From NCBI GenBank assembly GCA_018241895.1, contig JAFECX010000132.1, positions 1-42,878 on the forward strand: a stretch of DNA of 42,878 nt, given 5' to 3'. This document shows, in pieces, positions 36,863 through 42,878 of this stretch (positions within the stretch are counted from its first letter, which is position 1; the number at the start of each line of letters is the position of its first letter). The DNA comes from Pseudomonadota bacterium. Its GTDB lineage: Bacteria > Pseudomonadota > Gammaproteobacteria > Burkholderiales > Burkholderiaceae_C. Position numbers and translations under genes: made by a program. The notes beneath the pieces are model-generated. The model did not search any database. It was not told the origin of the DNA and saw nothing but the letters and a program-made list of their open reading frames with translations.

Positions 36863-37002
36863 CGCGACGCGATCCTCGCGCGCATGGCGCGCATCGTGGC
36901 GCGCATCGTGGCGCGCATCGCGGCGCGCATCGCGGCGCACATCGCGGCGCGCATCGTGGCGTGCATCGCGGCGCGCATCGTGGCGTGCATCATGACGTGC
37001 AT
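36859..37002 (-). CDS. possible 47-residue repeat peptide coupled to xrtA
   Basis: On the minus strand ATG 37002 opens a 47-codon frame made of Met-Arg-Ala-Thr / Met-Arg-Ala-Ala units, with an in-frame ATG in almost every 12-bp repeat. It overlaps the stp1 stop by 13 bases, and its TGA overlaps the xrtA ATG as ATGA. No Shine-Dalgarno is obvious. It may be an artefact of the repeat, or a leader that keeps ribosomes moving from stp1 into xrtA. Confidence 0.3.
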   Translation of the reverse strand: MHVMMHATMRAAMHATMRAAMCAAMRAAMRATMRATMRAMRARIASR

Positions 37003-37006
37003 ATCG
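36878..37006. repeat. 12-bp tandem repeat forming the stp1-xrtA spacer
   Basis: A partial unit at 36878-36886 and ten units of consensus GCGCGCATCGYG at 36887-37006; units 1, 2, 6 and 8 are exactly GCGCGCATCGTG and 3 and 4 GCGCGCATCGCG. It fills the whole spacer between the stp1 stop (36990) and the xrtA start (36862) and enters the stp1 3' end. There are no spacers between units, so it is not a CRISPR array. Confidence 0.95.
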
Positions 37007-38207
37007 GCGCGCCGACCAGCGCCTGGAGGTCGTGCTCGATCGCCTGCAGCCGCGCCGCCCAGCTGTAGCGCTGCTGCACGCAACGCCGCGCGGCGGCGCC
37101 CAGCGCCTCGGCGCGCGGCGCGTCGGCCAGCAGCGCGTCGATCTCGCGCACGAAATCGGCGGCGCTGCGCGCGGCGGCCAGCTCGACGCCCAGGCGCGCC
37201 TCGATGGCCTCGGCGCAGGCCGCGGCCGTGACCACCGGGCGCGCCATCGCCATCGCCTCGAGCACCTTGTTCTGCAGCCCGCGCGCCAGGCGCAGCGGCG
37301 CGACGACGACGCGCGCGTGCTGCAGGTAGGGCCGCACGTCGGGCACGGTGCCGCTCACGCTCACCGCCGGCCCGGCCAGCGCGCGCACCGCGGGCGCCGG
37401 CTGGCGCCCGACGATGTGCAGCCGCACGTCGGGCCGGCGCGCGCGCAGCGCGGGCAGCATCTCCTGCGCGAACCAGCACACGGCGTCGACGTTGGGCCAG
37501 TAGTCCATGGCGCCGGTGAACACGAGCGGCGTCTCGTCGGGCGCGAACGGCGAGGCGCGTGCCGCGTCGGGCGCGAAGTACTCGGCGTCGACGCCGTTGC
37601 CCAGCGTCTCGCAGCGCGCCGCGCATTCGGGCGCCAGGCCGGCAAAGAGCGCCGTCTCCTTGTCGGTGACGAAGTACGAGCGCTCGGCGCGCGCGGCCAC
37701 GCTGCGCTCGTAGGCGAGCAGCCGCTCGCCCTCGCGCCGGTACAGCCACGACAGCGGCCAGCGGTGCGCCGGCGCGTACTCGCTCCACTTGGCCGAGTCG
37801 ACGTCGACGAAGTCCACCAGCACCGGCACGCCCAGGCCCTCGGCGTACTGCGCCATCGACGACGAGAACACGATGACGGCGTCGATGCGCTCGCGCTCGA
37901 CCGTCTCGCGCACCCAGCGCCCGAGCGCGGCGTCGCGGTAGTAGCGCAGCGTGAGCGGGTCGCCTTCGATGAGGCCGGCCAGGCTCGCCACGCGCGCCGC
38001 CGCCGGGCGCAGCCGCCGCACGTACAGGCCGGCGCACAGCGCGCGCAGCGTGTCGACGTGCAGCTCGTCGTCGGCGTCGTCGACGAAGCAGCCGACGAAC
38101 ACGCGGTGCTGCGCCGCGAGCTGGCGCAGCAGGTGGTACGAGCGCACCTTGTCGCCCTTGTCGGGCGGGTACGGCATGCGGTGCACGAGGAAGAGCAGGC
38201 GCGCCAT
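36990..38207 (-). CDS. exosortase A-associated glycosyltransferase (stp1 type)
   Basis: 405 residues from ATG 38207, with GGGAA six bases upstream. It opens MARLLFLVHRMPYPPDKGDK, followed by VRSYHLLRQLA, the recognisable start of the exosortase-linked sugar transferase group TIGR03087. Other motifs are FVDVDSAKWSEYA, LGNGVDAEYFAPD, VFTGAMDYWPNVDAV and the donor-site block LARGLQNKVLEAMAMARPVV. GT-B fold. The C-terminal few codons (ICTS-stop) are written in the first repeat units of the 12-bp array, suggesting that the repeat has grown into the gene end. It lies 14 bases after the FemAB stop. Confidence 0.94.
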   Translation of the reverse strand: MARLLFLVHRMPYPPDKGDKVRSYHLLRQLAAQHRVFVGCFVDDADDELHVDTLRALCAGLYVRRLRPAAARVASLAGLIEGDPLTLRYYRDAALGRWVRETVERERIDAVIVFSSSMAQYAEGLGVPVLVDFVDVDSAKWSEYAPAHRWPLSWLYRREGERLLAYERSVAARAERSYFVTDKETALFAGLAPECAARCETLGNGVDAEYFAPDAARASPFAPDETPLVFTGAMDYWPNVDAVCWFAQEMLPALRARRPDVRLHIVGRQPAPAVRALAGPAVSVSGTVPDVRPYLQHARVVVAPLRLARGLQNKVLEAMAMARPVVTAAACAEAIEARLGVELAAARSAADFVREIDALLADAPRAEALGAAARRCVQQRYSWAARLQAIEHDLQALVGAPICTS

Positions 38208-38221
38208 CGCGGTTCCCGGCA

Positions 38222-39259
38222 TCAACCCAGGCTGCGCACGACGTACGGGCCCAGCCGGTTGGCCAGCGCCAGCGGCAGGCGCCGCCACGTCTCGATGAGC
38301 AGCCGATACTTGGCATTGCTCGGGTTGTTCTGCGGCACCGCGTCGCGCTTGTACAGGCGGTATTCGTAGTGCAGCGGCGTCGGCTCGAAGCCCCAGTTCT
38401 TCTTGAACGAGAACGAGCCCGTGCCCTGCTTGCTGCGCCCGTAGTCGAAGGTCGCGAGGCCGCGCGCGCAGGCCCGGCGCATCAGCTCCCAGTACTTGAA
38501 GTCGTTGGCGGCGAGCTCGCGCGCGGCCTCGGCGTCGCCGGCGTAGTACGGCAGCACCTCGTCGCGGAAGTAGAAGCTCAGCACGCTCGACACCGGCCGG
38601 CCGTCGGCGCTGCTCACCGTGAGCACCTCGCAGTCGCGGCCGAACTCGCGCCGCAGCTGCTCGAAGTAGCGCCGCGGCAGCGCCGGCGTGCCGTGGCGGT
38701 GCACGTTGTCGGCATAGAGGGCGAAGAAGCGCTCGACGCCCTCGTCGAGCGCGCTCGCCAGGCCGTTCTTGATGCCCTTGCGCACCATGGCGCGCTGCTT
38801 GCGCGGAATGGCCAGCAGGTTGGCTTCCTCGTCGGGCAGCAGCGCCTTGCGGAAGGTGACGTACAGGTCCTGCTCGGGCCACTCGGGGTGGCGCCGCTCG
38901 AGGTTGCGCAGTTCGAGGTGCCGCACGCCGAGCGAGCGCGCCAGGCGCTCGGCCTCGGCTTCGAGCAGCGCGGCGCTGTCGGCGTCGTCGGCCACCACGC
39001 CGCCATACACGGCAAACGGCAGGCTGGCCAGCGAGCTGCCGAACAGCAGGCTCTTCACGTGCGCCAGCGGCAGCACGCCGCTCACGCGTCCGCCCTCCTC
39101 GACGTAGAGGAAGTGGGTGTCGTGGCGAAACGCCTCGCGCAGCACGCGCTGCCAGCCGGCACGGTGGAAGAACGTGGCCCGCGGATGCGCCAGCACGTAG
39201 GCGTCCCACGCGGCGTGGTCGCGCGGCGCGGCCGGGTCAAGACGTCTGAGGGTCGGCAC
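38222..39259 (-). CDS. FemAB-related protein, exosortase A-associated
   Basis: 345 residues from GTG 39259, overlapping the deacetylase stop by 23 bases. Two GNAT-like halves: an N-terminal WDAYVLAHPRATFFHRAGWQ with SGVLPLAHVKS and a C-terminal block SSVLSFYFRDEVLPYYAGD, then FDYGRSKQGTGSFSFKKNWG. From memory this matches TIGR03019. FemAB-type enzymes attach amino acids from aminoacyl-tRNA, normally to peptidoglycan precursors; in this system an aminoacyl transfer to the glycan or its carrier is presumed but unproven. Cytoplasmic, no membrane segment seen. Confidence 0.93.
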   Translation of the reverse strand: MPTLRRLDPAAPRDHAAWDAYVLAHPRATFFHRAGWQRVLREAFRHDTHFLYVEEGGRVSGVLPLAHVKSLLFGSSLASLPFAVYGGVVADDADSAALLEAEAERLARSLGVRHLELRNLERRHPEWPEQDLYVTFRKALLPDEEANLLAIPRKQRAMVRKGIKNGLASALDEGVERFFALYADNVHRHGTPALPRRYFEQLRREFGRDCEVLTVSSADGRPVSSVLSFYFRDEVLPYYAGDAEAARELAANDFKYWELMRRACARGLATFDYGRSKQGTGSFSFKKNWGFEPTPLHYEYRLYKRDAVPQNNPSNAKYRLLIETWRRLPLALANRLGPYVVRSLG

Positions 39260-40148
39260 GACGGGGACGGGAGGCGGGCAGCACGGCGGTCGCGGGAGAC
39301 GAGAGCGCCGGCGCGGCGAGGAAGATCTCGTCCATGCGGCCCCAGCGGAAGTCGCCGAGCAGCCGCTCGAGGCGGCCTTCGGTGCGACCGAGGTTCACGT
39401 AGTGGCGAAAGCGCGTCTTCGCGTCGGTGCCGGGCACGCGCGGCTGCGCCGGGTCGATCTCCCAGGGGTGGAAGTAGAAGACGGCGCTCTGAGCGTCGAC
39501 CGCGTTGACGCGGCGGATCAGCCAGCGGCTGGCGGCATAGGGCAGCAGCCGGAAGTAGCCGCCGCCGCCCGCAGGCAGGTTGCGCCCGCCCAGGCGCACC
39601 GTCGTCGCCGGGATCTCGATGAGGCCCTCGGCCACGCGGTGCGCGAAGCGCGGCGCATCGGGCATGCCGTAGTGGTCGTGGGCGATCGGGTAGATGCTGC
39701 TGCTGTAGCGGTGGCCGGTCTCGGCCAGCACGTCGAGCGCCCACAGGTTGGCGCGGCCGATGGAAAAGCTCGGCGCGCGGTAGCCCCTGACTTCGCGGCC
39801 GCCCAGGTCCTCGAGCAGCTTCTTGGCGCGCTCCACGTCCTGGCGGAACGCCGCGCGGTCGAGCTCGCTCGCGCGCTCGTGCGCATGGCCGTGGCTGGCC
39901 AGCTCGTGGCCCTGCGCGACGATGCTGCGCACCAGCGGCGGGTAGCGCTCGGCGATCCAGCCGAGCGTGAAGAAGGTGGCGCGCACCCCGTGCCGCGCCA
40001 GCATCTGCAGGATGCGCTCGACGTTGCGCTCGACGCGGCACGCCTGCGCGTCCCACCCGCTGCGCGCGATGTACGGCGCCAGCGCCGAGACCTGGAAATA
40101 GTCCTCGACGTCGATCGTCAGCGCGTTGGTGATCGCGGGGGCGGGCAT
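39237..40148 (-). CDS. polysaccharide deacetylase, exosortase A-associated (CE4)
   Basis: 303 residues from ATG 40148; ATG 40196 would add 16 residues, and neither has a good ribosome site. CE4 metal-dependent deacetylase: ITNALTIDVEDYFQVSALAP gives the acidic motif (Asp13, Asp16) and HELASHGHAHERA gives His86 and His90 of the H-x3-H motif. RGYRAPSFSIG is the next conserved motif and VFYFHPWEIDP supplies the later histidine. From memory it is the TIGR03006 group. It would remove N-acetyl groups from the glycan. No signal peptide is visible, which is normal for the group. Confidence 0.94.
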   Translation of the reverse strand: MPAPAITNALTIDVEDYFQVSALAPYIARSGWDAQACRVERNVERILQMLARHGVRATFFTLGWIAERYPPLVRSIVAQGHELASHGHAHERASELDRAAFRQDVERAKKLLEDLGGREVRGYRAPSFSIGRANLWALDVLAETGHRYSSSIYPIAHDHYGMPDAPRFAHRVAEGLIEIPATTVRLGGRNLPAGGGGYFRLLPYAASRWLIRRVNAVDAQSAVFYFHPWEIDPAQPRVPGTDAKTRFRHYVNLGRTEGRLERLLGDFRWGRMDEIFLAAPALSSPATAVLPASRPRRADPQTS

Positions 40149-40188
40149 GCGGGGCAGGTCGTCTGCGGTTCGGGCCGGGTGCACGGTG

Positions 40189-40236
40189 GCGCGCATCGCC
40201 GCGCGCGTCACCGCGCGCGGTGCCGCACGGCGCCGC
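40189..40236. repeat. degenerate 12-bp units related to the xrtA leader repeat
   Basis: Four diverging 12-base units: GCGCGCATCGCC, GCGCGCGTCACC, GCGCGCGGTGCC and GCACGGCGCCGC. The first differs from the xrtA-leader unit by a single base. They lie in the 112-base spacer between the ATPase stop and the deacetylase start, the same kind of position within the same operon. Confidence 0.6.
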
Positions 40237-40260
40237 GCGGCAGCTTGCGGCGGCGCGGCG

Positions 40261-41340
40261 TCATGGCTTGGCGCCGCCGTTCCTGTGCAGCGCGCCGACC
40301 AGCGTCTCGAGCAGCTTGAGCATCTGGCCGTTGCTGCGCTCGAGGCGCAGCAGGCTGCGCTCGAGGCGCTGCATCTGGTCCAGGCGCTGCTCCTTCGTGA
40401 GCTGCTCGAGCGTCTTGGCCATCGAGGCCGCTTCCTCGGGCCCGATCTGCAGCCGCGACAGGTCCAGCTCGGCGTCGGCGTCGGCGGCACCCGCCCCGGC
40501 CGCCACGGCGAGCGGGCGCGTCGGCACCGCCGCCTCGCGCGCGAACTCCTCGACCACCTCGGCCACGTCGGCCCCCGTGAGGTGCGAGCGCGCGCCGAGG
40601 AACCCCATCAGCAGCAGCCGGTCGCACACGGCGTTGATCTTGCGCGGGATGCCGCCGCTGTACCTGTGGACCTGCTCGAACACCGCCGGCTCGAAGCTCG
40701 GCTTGTCGGTGGCGCCGGCGCACTTGAGGCGGTGCTCGACGTAGCCTTTGGTCTCGTCGGCGTCCAGCGGCCCGATGTGGCAGGTGGCCGCCACGCGCTG
40801 GCGGAACTGCTCCATCTCGGGGCGCTGCAGGATCTCGCGGAACTCCGGCTGGCCGACCAGGAAGCTCTGCAGCAGCGCCTGGTTGCCGAACTGGAAGTTG
40901 CTGAGCATGCGCAGCTCCTCGACCGCCTTCGGGCTGAGGTTCTGCGCCTCGTCGACGATCAGCAGGCAGCGCTTGCCCTTGCTCGTCTGGCTGATCAGGA
41001 ACGCCTCGAGCGTGATCAGCAGCTCGCTCTTGGGCACGTCCTTGACGCGAAAGCCGAACGCCGCCCCCACCATGCGCAGCGTGTCCTCGGCGCCGAGCTG
41101 CGTCGTCACCAGATGCCCGATGACGACGTTGGTGCCGTGCAGGCTCTCGATCAGGCTGCGCAGCACCGTCGTCTTGCCGGCGCCGATCTCGCCGGTGATG
41201 ACGATGAAGCCCTCGTTGCGCGAGACGCCGTACTCGAGGTAGGCCTTGGCGCGCCGGTGCTGCTTGCTCGCGAAGTAGAACTGCGGGTCGGCGTTGAGCT
41301 GGAACGGCTTGCTCTTGAGGCCGTAGAAGGCTTCGTACAT
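40261..41340 (-). CDS. XrtA-associated ATPase (ExeA/GspA-like AAA)
   Basis: 359 residues from ATG 41340 (MYEAFYGLKSKPFQLNADPQ). Walker A GEIGAGKTT at 50-58, Walker B LLIVDEAQ at 126-133, then SNFQFGNQALLQSFLVGQPE and SGGIPRKINAVCDRLLLMG, the sensor region of the ExeA-type AAA family. From memory it is the TIGR03015 group found in nearly all exosortase A loci. The C-terminal 60 residues (EEAASMAKTLEQLTKEQRLD onward) look like a coiled coil. Probable inner-membrane-associated motor or regulator for export; its precise task is not established. Confidence 0.95.
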   Translation of the reverse strand: MYEAFYGLKSKPFQLNADPQFYFASKQHRRAKAYLEYGVSRNEGFIVITGEIGAGKTTVLRSLIESLHGTNVVIGHLVTTQLGAEDTLRMVGAAFGFRVKDVPKSELLITLEAFLISQTSKGKRCLLIVDEAQNLSPKAVEELRMLSNFQFGNQALLQSFLVGQPEFREILQRPEMEQFRQRVAATCHIGPLDADETKGYVEHRLKCAGATDKPSFEPAVFEQVHRYSGGIPRKINAVCDRLLLMGFLGARSHLTGADVAEVVEEFAREAAVPTRPLAVAAGAGAADADAELDLSRLQIGPEEAASMAKTLEQLTKEQRLDQMQRLERSLLRLERSNGQMLKLLETLVGALHRNGGAKP

Positions 41341-41353
41341 GGCGTGTCGAGGC

Positions 41354-42878
41354 TCAGAACGTCATGCCGATCGAGCCGACGATGGCCGACTCGGTGTACG
41401 GATTGCTCCGGCTGGCGAAGCGGCTGTGGCGCACCAGCAGCATGCCGGTGACGCCCTGCGTGAGCGTCTCGCTCACGGCGGCCGTGAAGGTGCGCAGATC
41501 GTTGCCGGCCAGCGGGCCGGAGTCGGAGGTCTTCTGGTCGCCGGCGGTGAGCGTGAGCGTGGCCGTCGGCGTCAGCCGGTGCCCGACGCTGGCCGTGACG
41601 CCGTACTGCCGCACCCGGCCGACCAGGCTCAGGTCGCCGCTGGCGTAGCTCACGCCCTGCAGCTGCTGCGACAGCGTGCGCGTTGCCGCCAGCGTGAGCG
41701 TCGTGCGCACGCCGCTCAGCGCCACGCTGAACACCTGGCTGCGCTGGATCGACTGCGCCGAGTTGAGGAAGCCGCCCTTGCCCGTCGGATCGAGGCCGAC
41801 GCTGGCGCGCGCCAGCGCCTCGCACAGCGGCGTGGCCTGCGGGTTCTGGCCGAACGCCAGCATGCACTCGCCGTAAGCCTGCTGGTAGCGGTCGAGCAGC
41901 GAGCGCGCGTCGGTGTTGAGCAGGTCGCCGCCGCTCAGCGCGCGGCTGTCGGTGTAGCTCCACACCGAGCGCGCCAGGCGGTGCGTCAGCGTGAAGGCAT
42001 GCGAATTGCCGAAGAAGCGGCGGTCGGCCTGCAGCGACAGCGACGTGCGCACCGTGGGGAACCAGTCGACGCCGTAGCCCCAGAAGCTCGAGCTCGTGTC
42101 CAGCGTGCTGCCGAACTTGTCCTTCTCCCAGCCGCGGCGCAGCGACAGGCGCAGCTCGGGATCGGGCACGAACGACGCCGTGCCGACCGCCGTGTCCTGG
42201 GTGGTCTTGGGCGCGCCGCGCGGGCCGCTGACCAGATGCCCGACGTTGAGCCCGATGCCGAGCAGCCCCAGCTGCCGCCCCAGGCTCAGCGTGCCGGCGA
42301 CGCTGTCCATATCGCCGACGCTCGTGCCGCTGGAGCTGGAGGTGGTCCAGGCGACGCGGGCCTGCGCATCGACCAGCCCGGCGATGCGCCCGGCCAGCGT
42401 CGGCGCGAGCATCAGCGTCGTCACCTGCGACGTGTTGGCGTTGACCTGCGTCGGCGAGGACGACTGCAGCCCGAAGGCCGAGATCGACTGCCGCGAGACC
42501 GAAGCGCTGCCGTCGATCCAGGCCTGACGCGGCACGCCCTCGAGGCGAAAGACGCCCGCCAGCGACGTCTGCAGCGTGTTGCGCGAACTGTCGCGCGCGT
42601 ACAGCGTCTCGTTGAACACGACGCTGAGGTTGCCCTGCAGCGGCCCGTTCGCGCTGCGCACGTTCAGTCCGGGGCCGAACTGCAGGATCGCATCGGCCTT
42701 GCGGTTCGTGCTGCCGAGATCGCGGTTGTCGGTGAGCGTGAGCGAGGCCGAGAAGGTCGGCTCGATGCGCATCTGCGCCTGCGCCGGCGCCTGCACCGCC
42801 AGCAGCGATGCGGCCGCGGCGGGCGCCGCGACGCGCGCGACGCCGCACGCAAGGGCGCGCGAGACGGCCCCGGCGCCC
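41354..42878 (-). CDS. exosortase A-associated outer-membrane beta-barrel protein, 5' end cut by window
   Basis: At least 507 residues; the frame stays open to the window edge. The visible N-terminus (ARVAAPAAAASLLAVQAPAQAQ) is the end of a Sec signal peptide with likely cleavage after AQAQ or APAQA. Beyond it come alternating hydrophobic/polar strands (FSASLTLTDNRD, GNLSVVFNETLYARDS, VGHRLTPTATLTLTAGDQ) ending in VGSIGMTF with a C-terminal Phe, as in outer-membrane barrels. From memory it matches the TIGR03016 group, regularly next to the ATPase. It could be the outer-membrane exit pore or scaffold for the glycan. It stops 13 bases before the ATPase start. Confidence 0.9.
   Translation of the reverse strand, partial: GAGAVSRALACGVARVAAPAAAASLLAVQAPAQAQMRIEPTFSASLTLTDNRDLGSTNRKADAILQFGPGLNVRSANGPLQGNLSVVFNETLYARDSSRNTLQTSLAGVFRLEGVPRQAWIDGSASVSRQSISAFGLQSSSPTQVNANTSQVTTLMLAPTLAGRIAGLVDAQARVAWTTSSSSGTSVGDMDSVAGTLSLGRQLGLLGIGLNVGHLVSGPRGAPKTTQDTAVGTASFVPDPELRLSLRRGWEKDKFGSTLDTSSSFWGYGVDWFPTVRTSLSLQADRRFFGNSHAFTLTHRLARSVWSYTDSRALSGGDLLNTDARSLLDRYQQAYGECMLAFGQNPQATPLCEALARASVGLDPTGKGGFLNSAQSIQRSQVFSVALSGVRTTLTLAATRTLSQQLQGVSYASGDLSLVGRVRQYGVTASVGHRLTPTATLTLTAGDQKTSDSGPLAGNDLRTFTAAVSETLTQGVTGMLLVRHSRFASRSNPYTESAIVGSIGMTF

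Noticed and set aside
36878..37006. CRISPR array
   Set aside because: Units are 12 bp, adjacent without spacers, and no cas genes are nearby.
36878..37006. on/off phase-variation switch for xrtA
   Set aside because: Unit length is a multiple of three, so gain or loss of units cannot shift the frame.

Overview
The window is very GC-rich (mostly above 70% by eye), almost fully coding, and reads as one large extracellular polysaccharide locus of a Gram-negative bacterium. The exosortase A block (XrtA fused to an EpsI domain, with its usual ATPase, FemAB protein, polysaccharide deacetylase, three sugar transferases, amidotransferase and O-ligase) points to a betaproteobacterium, most likely Burkholderiales. 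This assignment is an inference from gene content and composition.

Layout. Positions 1-20963 are a plus-strand operon, cut at its 5' end. It holds a Wzt-like ABC ATPase, a polysaccharide pyruvyl transferase-like protein, a PP-loop protein with a QueC-like cysteine cluster, a GT4, an FG-GAP/ASPIC-UnbV lipoprotein, an alpha-toroid protein, WecB, five GT2-type glycosyltransferases and one DXD-type transferase-like protein interleaved with two sulfotransferases, an asparagine synthase-like protein with a decayed N-terminus, and a 790-residue fusion of two GT4 enzymes. Positions 42878-20958 are a minus-strand operon, also cut at its 5' end. In transcription order it holds an outer-membrane beta-barrel, the XrtA ATPase, a CE4 deacetylase, FemAB, the stp1 transferase, XrtA-EpsI, a TviB-type UDP-sugar dehydrogenase, a DUF2283 protein, the stp2 transferase, a decayed small gene, the exosortase-type AsnB amidotransferase, a VapBC-like toxin-antitoxin pair, the stp3 transferase, another GT4, the O-glycosylation ligase, a CapK-type adenylate-forming enzyme, a second toroid protein, a formyltransferase and a second CE4-like membrane-anchored protein. 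The two operons meet tail to tail and share one six-base palindrome, TCATGA, as both stop codons.

How it may work together. WecB (UDP-ManNAc) and the TviB-type dehydrogenase (a UDP-HexNAc uronate) supply precursors. The many GT2 and GT4 enzymes build the repeat unit. Sulfotransferases, the pyruvyl transferase-like protein, FemAB, the deacetylases, the CapK/formyltransferase block and the amidotransferases could decorate it. Export could use the ABC ATPase, with ligation by the O-ligase. XrtA would process PEP-CTERM proteins encoded elsewhere, since none is visible here.

The most unusual points are the QueC-like PP-loop enzyme inside a glycan operon, the CapK-toroid-formyltransferase-CE4-like block with its toroid paralog in the opposite operon, the GT4-GT4 fusion, a 12-bp ATG-bearing tandem repeat that forms the whole leader of xrtA, a probable CTG start for stp2, and several toxin-antitoxin genes and remnants lodged in gene junctions.
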